This document shows, piece by piece, positions 8,697 to 19,600 of a stretch of DNA of 64,000 bases. Origin of the DNA: CAIXSC01 sp046349915. GTDB taxonomy: Bacteria > Planctomycetota > Planctomycetia > Pirellulales > Pirellulaceae. The stretch covers positions 201,364 to 265,363 of the forward strand of contig JAXMBL010000010.1 of NCBI GenBank assembly GCA_046349915.1. Reading direction: 5' to 3'. A program made the translations under genes and the position numbers. Numbering within the stretch: the first letter of the stretch is position 1; each line of letters opens with the position of its first letter. The notes beneath the pieces were generated by a model. That model was not told the origin of the DNA. It ran no database searches and was given only the letters and a program-made list of their open reading frames with translations.

Positions 8697-9719
8697 CTAC
8701 GTCGCGTCGCCATAAATCGTCGCGAGCAGCACGAACAGTGTCCACAGGTTGAGCAAGAAGTGGACCACAATGCTCGGCAGCACTCGCCCCGTCGCTCGAT
8801 AGAGCCAACCAAGTCCCAGGGCGAGGAAGAATAGCGGGATGGGATCAGGCCCGTGCGACATATGAGCGGCGGCGAAGAAGAACGCTCCCACAAACATCGG
8901 CCAGATCGCGGGCGACTTCGATTCGAAAGTCGACGGAGCTCTGAGGGAACCATCACGAGTGGCTTCGTCGGATGCCTGAGTCGCTCCGGTTGCCGCTCCG
9001 GTTTCGGACGCAACCAAATCTGAGCCGATCGAGCCTGGACGAGTTGGTGAGCCGAAGACCCAGCGATCCACCGGTATCTCCACTCGAGCGACCGTCTGCA
9101 ACCATCCCTGCAACAAGACGCGAAACTGAATCTCTTCGAAGATCGGCGCAACAATGACCGCCGCCACCCCCGACGCCCACAGATACCGCGGCTCTGGGTT
9201 GTTCAGCACCAAGTCGATCAGGGGATGTTTGGAGGGGAACAGTTGAGTGAGCACGAGCTGCAAGATAAGTAGCGGCGGGGCCAGCATGATGAAGGCCAGC
9301 GAGCCGATGATCAGATCTTCCTTCCAACGAGAAAGGTCGCCTACCAGTCGCTGGGCGCCATCCAGGTAACGCGACCTGATCCATAACAGCCCCAAGGTCG
9401 TCCCGACCGTGGTCGAGAAACTGGCCCCCCACACCAGGGCCACTCGCGCGCTGGGTTCGAGCTTCATCAGGTCGAAGCCCGCTTGCAGATCGAGATTGCG
9501 GAGGACTAACGACTGTACGCAGACCTGTACGCCGAGCAGAAATCCTAGCACTACGGCGAGATCAACCAGCGACCAAGGTACGGGTTGCTGCGGAACCGCT
9601 CGACACAAACGCGACAACGGCGGCACGCCCCCGCGAGCGGCATGGATCCACAGCGCTAAGCTGGTCATGACAAGCGCTGAAAATCCGATCGAGATCAGCG
9701 ATTGGGCGGAAAGCGACAT
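8697..9719 (-). CDS. CPBP-family intramembrane glutamic endopeptidase
   Basis: A 340-aa polytopic membrane protein of the CAAX protease/bacteriocin-processing (Abi, Rce1-like) family. About seven hydrophobic segments are visible. The three catalytic motifs are present: EEIQFR (near residue 193, the EExxxR motif), FAAAHM (the FxxxH motif) and HFLLN near the C-terminus. A polar insertion of about 50 residues, rich in Ser, Ala and Gly, separates motifs 1 and 2 and is longer than usual. The substrate is unknown. The region from 9720 to 9989 upstream holds no other gene. Confidence 0.9.
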   Translation of the reverse strand: MSLSAQSLISIGFSALVMTSLALWIHAARGGVPPLSRLCRAVPQQPVPWSLVDLAVVLGFLLGVQVCVQSLVLRNLDLQAGFDLMKLEPSARVALVWGASFSTTVGTTLGLLWIRSRYLDGAQRLVGDLSRWKEDLIIGSLAFIMLAPPLLILQLVLTQLFPSKHPLIDLVLNNPEPRYLWASGVAAVIVAPIFEEIQFRVLLQGWLQTVARVEIPVDRWVFGSPTRPGSIGSDLVASETGAATGATQASDEATRDGSLRAPSTFESKSPAIWPMFVGAFFFAAAHMSHGPDPIPLFFLALGLGWLYRATGRVLPSIVVHFLLNLWTLFVLLATIYGDAT

Positions 9720-9989
9720 GAAAACCAGCCCATTCTCGCTCAGCGGGTCGACAACCCGAACCGCTCGAAGCCCAAATCACTGCCGTTGGATTAGTCGGGG
9801 AAGCAACGTCTTAACCAAGGAAATCTTGGAAACGCCCTTCAACCTCTCTGAAAAGTCGACGAGCCCAACGAGGCCCATGCCTCGCCGGTCTTCCCTATGC
9901 TAATCCAGAAACTGCCTGATGAAAACGAAGAAAATCAAACCTCTCGCGGGCACGATCCAGACTTGGCTTGAACCTGTCGTAACCCCTTG

Positions 9990-11381
9990 TCACCGCCCGC
10001 GTTCCAACGCGACCGCGACCAAGTCGTAGCCTTGAGTGGTCACGACTTCGCACGGCACGATGCGTCCCATGGCCAACTTATGAGGCCCGCCGGTAACGTA
10101 GACGGCGGCATCCACATCGGGGGCGTCGGCGGTGGACCGGCCAATCCAGACGTTCTTTTCGTCTGGGACAGGCTGGTCGATGATCACCTCGATCTGCTTT
10201 CCTACTTGGGCTGACGTCCACTCAAACGCCACCTCCTGCTGAACGGCCATCAGGCGATCGCGCCGCTCCTCCCGTACCGCCTCGGGTACGTGATCCGGCA
10301 GGTTGGCCGCTGGCGTGTCCGACTCCAGCGAGTAGGTAAACACGCCCATTCGCTCGAATCGGCGAGCTCGCAGGAAGGCTTCGAGTTCCTGGTAGTGCTC
10401 GTCTGTTTCGCCCGGAAATCCCGTGATAAACGTGGTGCGAATCGCCAAGTTCGGGATTCGCTGCCGCAACTTGTCCAACAACGCCTCCGTCTCCGCTCGA
10501 CTCACGCGGCGCGACATACGGCGCAACATGGTGTCGTTGATGTGTTGCAACGGCATATCGAGATACGGCACGATCCGACGGCTCGACGCAATCACGTCAA
10601 TCAGCTCATCCGTGACGTACATCGGGTAGAAGTACATCAACCGAATCCACTCGATGCCAGGCACCTTTTCCAGCTCGCGCAGGAGGGCCGCCAACCGCGG
10701 CTCGCCGTACAGATCCATGCCGTAGTAGGTCGTGTCCTGGGCGACGATGATCAGTTCGCGCACGCCGTCGCGAGCCAACTGTTCGGCCTCGCGCAGCACC
10801 TCCTCGACCGGTTTGGTGACGTGCTTTCCACGCATCTTGGGGATTGCGCAGAAGGTGCAGAGCCGATCACAGCCTTCCGAGACTTTCAGGTAGGCGAAAT
10901 GGCGAGGCGTGATGCGGAGGCGGTCGCCATCCGGCAAGGGGCGAATCGGCGCCGGCTGAAATACGGATCGTTGTTCGTCGAGATGCCCGACCAGCCGGTC
11001 GGCGACGCGAGTGATCTCTTCGCGGCCGAAAACGCCGACCAGACAATCAATGCCGGGCCGCTCGACCAACAGGTCTTCCTTCTGACGCTCCGCCAAGCAG
11101 CCCGAGACGATGACGCCGCGAGTGCGTCCGCGACGCTTGAGTTCCAGCATTTCGTCGATGGCGGAAAACGACTCCGTTCGAGCTCGTTCGATGAACCCGC
11201 AGGTGTTGACGACGACGAAATCGGCCCCGTCTGGCTCGGTAACGAGCGTATAGCCATCGACCTGGAGCAGGCCGAGCATCCGTTCGCTATCGACCAAATT
11301 CTTGGGACAGCCGAGACTTACGAAAGCGTATGTGCCCTTGGAAGCGACAGGCTTTTCCTGCTGTTTGTATTTCTTCGCCAC
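9990..11381 (-). CDS. rimO: Ribosomal protein uS12 methylthiotransferase RimO
   Basis: A 463-aa radical SAM methylthiotransferase that adds a methylthio group to the conserved aspartate of ribosomal protein S12, using two Fe-S clusters. The N-terminal UPF0004 domain starts YAFVSLGCPKNLVDSERML with the first cluster cysteine. The radical SAM motif is CDRLCTFCAIPKMRGKH near residue 172, and a C-terminal TRAM domain covers roughly the last 70 residues. LGCPKNLVDSE and IPKMRGKH are characteristic of RimO rather than MiaB. Length matches the family. No operon partner is visible. Confidence 0.95.
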   Translation of the reverse strand: MAKKYKQQEKPVASKGTYAFVSLGCPKNLVDSERMLGLLQVDGYTLVTEPDGADFVVVNTCGFIERARTESFSAIDEMLELKRRGRTRGVIVSGCLAERQKEDLLVERPGIDCLVGVFGREEITRVADRLVGHLDEQRSVFQPAPIRPLPDGDRLRITPRHFAYLKVSEGCDRLCTFCAIPKMRGKHVTKPVEEVLREAEQLARDGVRELIIVAQDTTYYGMDLYGEPRLAALLRELEKVPGIEWIRLMYFYPMYVTDELIDVIASSRRIVPYLDMPLQHINDTMLRRMSRRVSRAETEALLDKLRQRIPNLAIRTTFITGFPGETDEHYQELEAFLRARRFERMGVFTYSLESDTPAANLPDHVPEAVREERRDRLMAVQQEVAFEWTSAQVGKQIEVIIDQPVPDEKNVWIGRSTADAPDVDAAVYVTGGPHKLAMGRIVPCEVVTTQGYDLVAVALERGR

Positions 11382-11537
11382 GACCGTGTCGGCTCCCTCA
11401 CAATAAGTCTCGACGCCTCTTCACATTCGGTCCCATCATACTCGGGAAACGCCCTCGAGTGGGACGGGTTCCGTGAGCAAACCGAGAACCATCGAGCATT
11501 GTAGCAACGCCGGAAAGCCCTACCCCCTCGCTCCTCC

Positions 11538-11600
11538 CGTACTACGGACTTCCAGTCCGTCGCTCCCCTTCCGTACGACGGACTTCTAGTCCGTCGATCC
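11538..11600. repeat. Two tandem GACGGACT/AGTCCGTC hairpin repeats
   Basis: Two short hairpins (ACGGACTTCCAGTCCGT and GACGGACTTCTAGTCCGTC) in the gap between rimO and the tRNA. The same hairpin recurs at 42181-42236 (twice) and near 52868, with a variant at about 316. It is a dispersed, REP-like, non-coding repeat. Nothing else is seen in 11382-11735. Confidence 0.7.
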
Positions 11601-11735
11601 GTCGGTCGGCATACCCATCCAATCCGCCCGCCCCACCCAGCTGAGTCACCCACCCCCCCTATTCCACAATCCGAGTCCCGGCTGGCCTTGCAGCAAACGC
11701 CGGTCTAGGTCAGAATTGGGAGCGTAGCTGACTCG

Positions 11736-11824
11736 GGAGAGGTGGCTGAGTGGTCGAAAGCGCCGGTTTGCTAAATCGGTGTAGGGGTAACACCCTACCG
11801 CAGGTTCGAATCCTGTCCTCTCCG
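11736..11824 (+). tRNA. tRNA-Ser (GCT anticodon)
   Basis: An 89-nt class II tRNA. The acceptor stem GGAGAGG/CCTCTCC has discriminator G. The anticodon stem CCGGT/ATCGG carries loop TTGCTAA with anticodon GCT at 11770-11772. A long variable arm (around GTAGGGG..CCCTAC) marks it as serine, and the T arm contains TTCGAAT. CCA is not encoded. It reads AGC/AGU codons. An integrase gene begins 105 bp downstream in convergent orientation, making the 3' half of this tRNA the likely attachment site. Confidence 0.95.
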
Positions 11825-11928
11825 CTCTTTTAAACCGCGTCGTCCTAAACGCCTAATCTACAGTCGCTTGCGTTGCGGTGATTTCATTGGCCCAGTCCAC
11901 TGTGTCAAAACTGGGCCAATGACGTGGG

Positions 11929-13227
11929 TCATTGCGGGTCCATTTCCCCTCGGTCAGGCTCGGCGACCTCCTGCTCTAAGTTATCGCGCTTCCCCGGTGA
12001 GCTAGCGGAACGCCCGCTAGCTCCTCCGAGAAAATCCAACTCTCCCATCCGTCGCCGCGCCTCCTCATCGTGCATGTGGTAGTAGTGGCGCAGCATTTCG
12101 CTATCGGCGTGTCCCAGCCAGTCCATGACCATGCGCTCGGGAACGCCGTTGTTCGCGCACGTCGAGCAAAAAAAGTGTCGAAAGCTATGCAGCCGCCCGT
12201 CGGCAAATCCCTTTTCGCCCCTGAGTGCCGGGAAGGACTCAGCCAGCGGCTCGATCACCTCGCGCACCAAGATGCGGCGCACCGTGTCGGGCTTCAATCG
12301 TCCACCCCGCGGCCCGTGAAAGACGAAACCGTCGCGGCGTTCCAATCGCCGCAGCACGGCCAGCAGATCAGGGTGGAGCGGGAAGCTGCGACTGCGACCG
12401 CTCTTCAGTTCCCGACGAGAGCGTCCCGCCGTTTGTGGCCTGCCGGTTTCGTCACTGAGCGATAGCCTCCCGGCCGCCAAGTCAATATCTGCCCAACGCA
12501 ACGAAACCAATTCCGCAATTCGCAGGCCGCTGCATGCCAGGACGACGATCACGTCAGCGAGCCATTCGAGCTTGTCGTCTTTACGACAGTGGTCGATCAT
12601 CGCCCGTATTTCTTCCGCCTGATAGCAATACGCACGCTCACTTTCCGCCTTTCGGAGACGCAGCCCGATGGGCTTCACCCCTTGAAGATGCCCTTCCGCC
12701 ACGAGCCACTTCACTGCTTGCTTGAGCGTCACAAGTTCGTGGACAAGGGACTTGTGGGCGTAACCCTGCTTCTCCAAGTGATCCGCGTAGGCGGTGAGCA
12801 CTTCGGCGTTGACGCCATTCCAAACCGTGATGTCGCGTGACGTCGCGAATTTTAAGAACTTGTCGAAGACCGTCCGATACCGCTTCGCAGTGGACTTGCG
12901 AACTCCGCCGGCGACTCGTGGTCGAGCGATGTGGTTTTCGTACAACGCGCGACCTTCAGAAAGCGGCAGTGGTCGAAACTCGGTCTCGCGCGCCGTCGAA
13001 CGTGGCGCCAGTCCGAGATCTTCAGCGCGCTGGCGATCCAACTCGGGCAATCGACGAAACGCTTCTGCCCTGTCGCCTGTTCCTAGCGAGTGGCGTCCTG
13101 CGCTGGGGGAATTAGAGCGACCGTCGCCGTACCAAACGCCATCGCGAAGTATGAGCCTCCACAGAAAAAACGTGCAGCGAACCGCCTCATTCAATCGTTC
13201 TCTCGTCATCGTCTCATGTCCTTCCAT
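11929..13227 (-). CDS. Tyrosine recombinase / integrase
   Basis: A 432-aa phage-type integrase. A SAM-like core-binding domain lies at about residues 95-195 and the catalytic domain at about 215-395. Catalytic residues are visible: Arg in CSGLRIAELVSLRW (near 236), HSFRHFF (HxxR, near 346), GH in WLGHADSEM, and the nucleophile Tyr in LRHYYHM (near 383). It should catalyse integration and excision of the island at the adjacent tRNA-Ser gene. It overlaps the start of the helix-turn-helix protein upstream by about 14 bp, so the two are co-expressed. No deletion or frameshift is seen. Confidence 0.92.
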   Translation of the reverse strand: MEGHETMTRERLNEAVRCTFFLWRLILRDGVWYGDGRSNSPSAGRHSLGTGDRAEAFRRLPELDRQRAEDLGLAPRSTARETEFRPLPLSEGRALYENHIARPRVAGGVRKSTAKRYRTVFDKFLKFATSRDITVWNGVNAEVLTAYADHLEKQGYAHKSLVHELVTLKQAVKWLVAEGHLQGVKPIGLRLRKAESERAYCYQAEEIRAMIDHCRKDDKLEWLADVIVVLACSGLRIAELVSLRWADIDLAAGRLSLSDETGRPQTAGRSRRELKSGRSRSFPLHPDLLAVLRRLERRDGFVFHGPRGGRLKPDTVRRILVREVIEPLAESFPALRGEKGFADGRLHSFRHFFCSTCANNGVPERMVMDWLGHADSEMLRHYYHMHDEEARRRMGELDFLGGASGRSASSPGKRDNLEQEVAEPDRGEMDPQ

Positions 13228-13570
13228 TGTGAGCGCCTCGCATCCATCGCGGTCTTGGACCAGCGGGTCTGGATGCGGCTTGGGAATGTTGTGTGGGTAG
13301 AACTGCCGACATCACTTCGGCAGAGCTCTGCGATTCCGTCGGCTGTTCAGCAACGATCGAGAGAGCCGTACGTGGAATCAGAACGCGGCAGCGAGCGCCG
13401 CCTGGCTGGACTTTGGGAAGGCGGCCGTTCGCCAAGTACCGACGAACGCTCGACATCGACAACCCGGTGAGGGCCGCAAACTCGTCGGGGGAAAGAAAAG
13501 GGGTAGCGCTGTCCATGGCGTCGACGCAATTCGGTGACAGCTTGCTCGGCGCATCACTCGTCGCCGTCAA
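13214..13570 (-). CDS. Excisionase-like helix-turn-helix protein
   Basis: A 118-aa protein (100 aa if the internal ATG at 13516 is used). The region FLSPDEFAALTGLSMSSVRR followed by LPKVQPGGARCRVLI is the MerR/HTH_17 excisionase pattern: helix-turn-helix, wing, then RVLIP. The last 45 residues are low-complexity Ser/Ala/Pro. It sits directly upstream of, and overlaps, the integrase gene, the usual place for a recombination directionality factor. Function is inferred from motif plus position. Confidence 0.75.
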   Translation of the reverse strand: MTATSDAPSKLSPNCVDAMDSATPFLSPDEFAALTGLSMSSVRRYLANGRLPKVQPGGARCRVLIPRTALSIVAEQPTESQSSAEVMSAVLPTQHSQAASRPAGPRPRWMRGAHNGRT

Positions 13571-13685
13571 GCTGCCCTTATCGTGCCGAGCATCACCACC
13601 ATCGTCGAATGACGTTGCTTGGCAGCAAACCCCCTCAAAGGTTGCTGTGAGTCACTCCCTGGCATCGCGCGGGCCGCAGCCTCGG

Positions 13686-14891
13686 TCACACACCACCGGC
13701 AGAGAATGCCGAGAGACGGCTCGTCCAGTCGTCCCCAAGCCGAGCCTTAAGGAATAAGAGGTCTCGATGGATGCAGTCCACCGACACATCCAAGAAGCTG
13801 GCCAGTGCCTGCTTGAACTTGCCTTCGCGACGAAGCAAGGAGTCGGCATGTCTAGTTTTCAGGATCCGCCAATAGTGCTGGACCTCGAATACCCGACGGA
13901 AACGGGCAAGCTCTTTTCTAGCAGCGTTGTCACTCGCGATGATTTCTTTCCATGGAGTCAGATGCGTTGGCTGTTCACCGCCGTGCAACGCGTCATCCAG
14001 AATTCTCCGCAGCTCGTCGCGACTCGGAACGGGAATCGTGTCCGGAATCCAGAACAGGCCTCCCTCTCGAACCAACTGCTGCACGATGGACGCGGGCATT
14101 TCCCCCAACAGCAGCGGACCGCGAGGAATCGGCAGCCACGGGCCAGCCAGCCCAGTCAATCGCCACCGCCGACAGAACGCCTCGTAGTCGGACAAGAAAC
14201 CAGTCCACTCGGGATCGGCGCTGGAGGAGTCGGCGAATGGACTCTGCGCATCGTGGTTCTCGCCGAGCGTTCCCCCATTCAGTGCAAACGGCGATTGATT
14301 CAGAGCCCCGTTCGCGACGAACGACGACCAGCTTTCGAAGAAGACATCATGCTCGTTCAGAAACGTTGGCTCCGACATCAGCCAACCGGCATACGCTTGC
14401 AGAGGCTGGAAGAACCGATTCGAACGCTCCTCCAACGTATCGAGGTTCTGTTTCAGCTTCGAGACGTCAATGTCCCAGCCGAGTTCCTGGACCTCTTTCA
14501 GCGAGGGCCGACGAATTTCACTCCTGCGCAGAAACCCATACGAGATCCTCCGCCCCCTCAAAAACCCGACCGTCGCCGAATGGTCGCCGCACAGATTGGA
14601 CAACTCCAACTCCATGGCCAGAGCATCCGCATCGAAGGCGTTCTCGCCCAACTCCTTGACCACGTGATTCCACAGCGACCTGGGAAGCGAGTAGAAGTAT
14701 CGGTCTCGTAGCCACGCATGGTCCCGATACTTGCCGAAGACAACGTCATCCTTGCGCAGCGGGTCCGGCCGACGACTCGGCGTACCATCCATCGAGCGCC
14801 CGTCGTTAGAAGCGCGAGTCGATGAAGTCGCTCGCTTCGGATCGCGAGCAATCCCGGACGCAGCTTGATCAGGCTTTTTCGCTTTGGCCAT
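13686..14891 (-). CDS. Uncharacterised protein of the integrase element
   Basis: A 401-aa soluble protein; I do not recognise the family. The first 45 residues are Ser/Arg/Pro-rich and probably disordered. A globular region with many Trp and Arg residues follows (GKYRDHAWLRDRYFYSLP; ELSNLCGDHSATVGFLRGRR). The last 60 residues (KFKQALASFLDVSVDCIHRD) have the periodicity of a helix-turn-helix, so DNA binding is possible. It is on the same strand as the integrase and excisionase-like genes but separated from them by 115 bp. The gap upstream, 14892-15180, holds no gene but contains a sequence that resembles one at 53053-53190. Confidence 0.7.
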   Translation of the reverse strand: MAKAKKPDQAASGIARDPKRATSSTRASNDGRSMDGTPSRRPDPLRKDDVVFGKYRDHAWLRDRYFYSLPRSLWNHVVKELGENAFDADALAMELELSNLCGDHSATVGFLRGRRISYGFLRRSEIRRPSLKEVQELGWDIDVSKLKQNLDTLEERSNRFFQPLQAYAGWLMSEPTFLNEHDVFFESWSSFVANGALNQSPFALNGGTLGENHDAQSPFADSSSADPEWTGFLSDYEAFCRRWRLTGLAGPWLPIPRGPLLLGEMPASIVQQLVREGGLFWIPDTIPVPSRDELRRILDDALHGGEQPTHLTPWKEIIASDNAARKELARFRRVFEVQHYWRILKTRHADSLLRREGKFKQALASFLDVSVDCIHRDLLFLKARLGDDWTSRLSAFSAGGV

Positions 14892-15180
14892 CGATCGAAC
14901 TCTGCCTTGTCGAGCTTCCCCGTACCCGCCAAATCCATCTTTGCTCAGTTAATTATGACACGTTTTGCGTCAGAATTTAACGTGATCAGTAAGCCGAGTG
15001 GCAAGAGAGGCATGCGCCGTCCTTCTCACGCTCTGCCTGCGGAATTTCCCGTTACTCCCTAAACTCCTGGACGTGATCGTCGACGTCCCATCTGACGATC
15101 ACGCTGGATAATCTATCTCGAACTTCCGGATCCAAACGCTGAACGACGAACCAAGCACCCGCGAAAAACGCCTCATCTGC

Positions 15181-16467
15181 CTACTGTACTGGAGTACGTT
15201 GCATCAAGAACAAAAGTGTATTGACCAAGAGACTCAGCAGCCCAAGCCACACCCCGTAGGAAACGACTTGGAATAAGCAGTGAGTCCCTGGATAACGGCC
15301 AAAACTGAACCGTGACGGAACTTCAGTTGTGACCTCTTCCCACTCAATTTCCTTCGTGCGTACGAGCAACACAAGCCTCGCGGCATTATATGAAACAAAG
15401 GCGATGAAGCTGAGCAACGAGAGCGTGATCGTCGACCAAGACGCGTTGATGGATCGCCACTCTCCTGTGCCGTTTATGATGTAACACATCAATGACCATA
15501 GGATCGTAATGTCACTCCCGCTTCGCTCCATGGTGAGCGACGCGAAGTATCTTTTTCCAACAAACGCAACGTATTGCGACATGAATAACGTTATGCACGC
15601 CAAGTGAACCCATTGCCGGTAGCCGCTAAACTGACGTCTGAGCTTCGCCACGTCATCCACAACATTCAGGGAAAGTCGCTGAGTTGGCGTCAATCCTCCG
15701 TAGTTTGTGAGTGACAACAGATCGAGCCTCGGAATCGACGTTCCTGTGATGTCCCGTACGTCCTTGAAAGTCGTCGCAGAGTCAAAATCATTTTCGAAGA
15801 ACTTGCAGTCTCGAACCGATGCGCGTCCAAACGCCGAGCCACGCAGGTTACATCTCGCGAATTCAACTTCTGAAAGACTAGCTGTGACGAAGCAAGCGTT
15901 ACTCAGGCTACAGCCATCTAGCGATGTCTCACGAAGTACAGCTTCATTGTAGTCGCAAGACCCCAGCTCGCTTCGGACTATTGTTGACTTTACAAAGCTT
16001 GCCCCGTGAAAGCGGGCCGACTCGAACTTGCAGTCTCGCATGCGGACGGCAACGAAATCAGCGTTTTGAAAGCTGCATGCGTGAAAAGCACAATGATCGA
16101 ATGACGCAGCACGAAAGTCACATTTATCGTATAGAGCATCACGTGCGTCTATGTCCTTAAACAGGGAAGACTCGCATGAGCACCCGTTGAACTTAGATTT
16201 CCGCATGATCGCTGCGTCCAATACAGTCCCATTCAAAGAACAGTTTATGAACTCTGCCTCGCTAAGGTCCGTACGTGTGAAATTCGCCTTGCGGAACGTG
16301 CAGTTCCTGAACACGGCTGGTCCAAACACATACCCCGAGAAATCCAGTCCGGAGAAATCCGCCGAGGAAATCTCAACTCTGAAATCGGGTACTGATCCCC
16401 GCCATTGCTCAAATGCCTTTTTGCCTTCTCGCAATGCCCTTTCCGCTCTTAATTGTGTAGATGTCAC
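15181..16467 (-). CDS. Pentapeptide-repeat protein with C-terminal membrane domain
   Basis: A 428-aa protein. Residues about 25-240 are pentapeptide repeats of the A(D/N)LxX type (for example FRKANFTRTDLSEAEF), predicted to form a right-handed quadrilateral beta-helix. Residues about 275-425 contain roughly four hydrophobic segments, including one ending LLVNTLLFL near the C-terminus, so the helix is probably tethered to the membrane. It starts at GTG (16467). Base composition is visibly AT-richer than neighbouring genes, fitting recent transfer. Such proteins occur as effectors or immunity factors in defence islands, but no function can be assigned here. Bases 16468-16665 downstream of the helicase hold nothing else. 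Confidence 0.85.
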   Translation of the reverse strand: MTSTQLRAERALREGKKAFEQWRGSVPDFRVEISSADFSGLDFSGYVFGPAVFRNCTFRKANFTRTDLSEAEFINCSLNGTVLDAAIMRKSKFNGCSCESSLFKDIDARDALYDKCDFRAASFDHCAFHACSFQNADFVAVRMRDCKFESARFHGASFVKSTIVRSELGSCDYNEAVLRETSLDGCSLSNACFVTASLSEVEFARCNLRGSAFGRASVRDCKFFENDFDSATTFKDVRDITGTSIPRLDLLSLTNYGGLTPTQRLSLNVVDDVAKLRRQFSGYRQWVHLACITLFMSQYVAFVGKRYFASLTMERSGSDITILWSLMCYIINGTGEWRSINASWSTITLSLLSFIAFVSYNAARLVLLVRTKEIEWEEVTTEVPSRFSFGRYPGTHCLFQVVSYGVWLGLLSLLVNTLLFLMQRTPVQ

Positions 16468-16665
16468 GTTACCGTTCTCTTATGCAGGGGCATAGACCGA
16501 GAATGATAGTTGCGGCCTTGCAGAAACGATCAGAACCCATGATAGCGATGAGAGACTCCACGCCATGCAAAGCATTTCGTCGAGACTTGATTAACTCGTT
16601 TGTTGCAGTGGCTCCTTTCGACTCTCCTCGTTACCCCAGTCAGCGATGCTGCCTCATCATCTGGA

Positions 16666-19600
16666 TCAACCCGATGCCTCCAATTTCGCCATTGTCGGTT
16701 CCCGGTCGGTGCTGGTGAAGATCCCACGCGGAGGTTCTAAATCAATGCGGAGGTCCTTTACAATTTGGTCGACGGCGTCTTGCGGTAACCTCGCCAGCAA
16801 GTAATTGACCAGTTCATCTTGTCGCGGTTGCCCGAATACCATTCGATAAAGTGCCAGAGAGCCGCGCAGCTGGGCCAAACGATCCGCATCGCGGCTTAGA
16901 GGCAACGCCGGCACATGACGCTCGATTACGGCTCCGTTTTCGTGGGGAAAGACCCAGTAAGGAACGAGTTCGCTGGTGCTTATATCGCGATCCACTTCTG
17001 CCCTTTCGAAGGCAGTCTTCCAACGATCGGAGAACGGCACAGCCAACTCCGCACCGTGCTTGAGCGCCACGTTTTTGCGAACCGCGTGACCTTTGTAGCG
17101 ATGAATGCGCCCCTCGCGTTGCTCCAAGTCCACGGGATTGGAAGGCAGGTTCCAGTGCATGATCGCATGACAGTAATGATGAAAGTCGAGGCCTTCCTGA
17201 CCAACGGAAGTACTGGCCAAGACAAACGGCCAAAACGGCGAGTTGAACGCCGCCCGCACAATGTCGGCGCGGGCGACGTCACCATCCTTCTCAGTCTTGT
17301 CTTGTCCGAATCGAGCAGCAAATCGCGCTCGCATTCGTCGCGGCACGATCTTTATCTGGTGCGAACGTCCGTTTCCCTTTACGCGGATTTCATCGACGCC
17401 GACAGCTGCCGAACGAAGCCCAACTGCAGCGCACATCGCATTCGAAATCTTGTTGGCAGCCTCAACGGGTTCGAGGGCGCCAACGCCAAGACAATCTCGT
17501 AGCACGTGGGCATACTCGTCTAGAACGGCCTGCAAACATCCGTCGGCCGCGTATTCGATAACTCGTAGCCAAAAAGGCTCCTCGCAATTGAGCCCTCGCA
17601 CCAGTGAGATGACTTCCGGAAGATTAAACAGATTGCGAAGGCGCCATGCCACGCGACCGGCTGCGAGCCTGATTAGATCGTCGCCTGATCTCGAAACTTC
17701 GATGACGCGAGAAATCGATCGTAAGGCAACAACGGCCGGGTTACCTAACGCAGACTTCGACAGCACCTCCAACAGCTTCGATGGCGGTCGCCCCAGCGGC
17801 CGCCGTCCATTCACGGACGAGTCCCTGATGAGCGTCCTGGCCTGCTCAACGTGTTCCTCCCAGGCGGTCTCTGGTTCGTTCTCACCATCCGCTTCAGCTG
17901 TTTCTCCTTCCTCGCCAGACCATTCTGCCGCCAGGTCTACTCGATCCCAGAACTTATGAGTGTCCTCGGCGTTCTGAGCGAGATCCATCAATATTGGCGC
18001 CGCCCAGTACCACCGCTCATCGACATCTCCTTCTCCGGCCCACCGAGCCGTGACTGTCTCAATCATTGGGGCCAGAGCGTCGCAAGCACGGGCGATCATT
18101 TCGTCGCGAGTTGGCGGGAACTCGCCGGCCGCTGCGGGATCGAATGCCATCGCTAGCGATTTTGACGGGTAGATCAGGCCGAGTACCGGCATGCCCGTTA
18201 GTCGATTGTCGGCCCGCGAGAACCGAAGCAAAGCCGCGATTTTCTTGCGTCCATCCGTCGAGTTGTCGACGGAAATGTCACCCTCGGTATTGCCATGCAA
18301 AAGACCAATAGCTCGTCTCTCGGCTTCATGGCTCAGCACTGCGGCAATGACCTTGGGAACCACTTTCCAGGACGAAAACACCAGTCGTTTGGTAACGGCC
18401 ACCGGATCAAAACCGACGAATGCTCCAGACATCTGGTAATAGGGCAGGCTTGGCGGCAGCCAGAGAAGCTTCCACAGTCCCCTGTCGACCGTGTCGTTGA
18501 GCAAGGATCGCAAACGGGCGTTCGCGGGGTCAATTTGCCGATATGCCTGCACGTCCTCCCACCGCAGGAGACTGCCATCCGCGGCAGCCAACGCTTTGGC
18601 GATTTCATCTGTTTCGCCATCCTCCACGATTTCGCGCAGTGCTCTCTTGAGCTGGTAGTCGTCCATAAAATTCAAGAGGTACGGCGCAGACTTCCAATAC
18701 TCCACGATGTCGCCATGTTCGAGCAACGCAGCGACTTTGGCTACCGCGAGGTACTGACGCACATCGGAATCTTCGAGCCGAGGTTGTGATTTCTGCTCAC
18801 GGAGCATTCCACTACGGTCGTTAGTGACAGCGAGTCTCTCGGTCCGCGCCATAACCCGTTGTAAACACTGTTCGAGTTCTGACTTGATGCGACGCAATTC
18901 GTCGAAAGCGCCGTCTCCCAGTCGGAACATCGCGGCTCGATAATCCTTGAGCAAACCACGGAGACAGGCGTTCCTTGCCTCGTCATGGCGGGCGAGAAAG
19001 TCGTATGTCGCAATGAAGTCCTCGTAGTGATCACTCTCGCCGTTGTCTTGCTCATGTTGCATCGAGTACATTTTGTACGGCGTGGCAGAGAGTAGAAGTA
19101 CGCGCACCGCTTCGGCGTTGCCCTCTCGATCGTCGGCATACTCGAATAGCGACTTGGCAAGTTCGGCCTCCTCATTGTTCGGATCGAGTAAGTGCTTGAA
19201 TCGCTGAAATTCGTCGAGGATAACCAAGTCCGGACGTAGCGCATGAATGCAGGTGCGCCCAAGCAAGGCCCGCAACTCAGCGACAAGACGCCGCCGCTCG
19301 TCGCGGCCATTTTCGTCTAGCTTTGAATCACGCCGAGGGAGATCCTCACACAGCGTAACGAATCGAGTCTGAAGATCTGCTCGGCCTGCGTCGTAATCCA
19401 GCTGTCGCTGCTTATCGATCTTCTCGAGGAACATGTCCCGCAAGGTGACGTCAATCTCCTGATCTTTAATCCAATTGATCCACCACGCAAAATTGTCGGA
19501 CGTGACGCCGCATCGCAGGACATTCATCGCCCGATTCTCTTGCAGCTTCCAATGGTCGCGCAACATGGCAAACAGCAACGCCCGCTCTTTGACGATTCCC

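Noticed and set aside
10290..11504. 404-codon plus-strand frame opposite rimO
   Set aside because: Fully antisense to a well-supported gene; the composition is that of a complementary shadow in GC-rich DNA.
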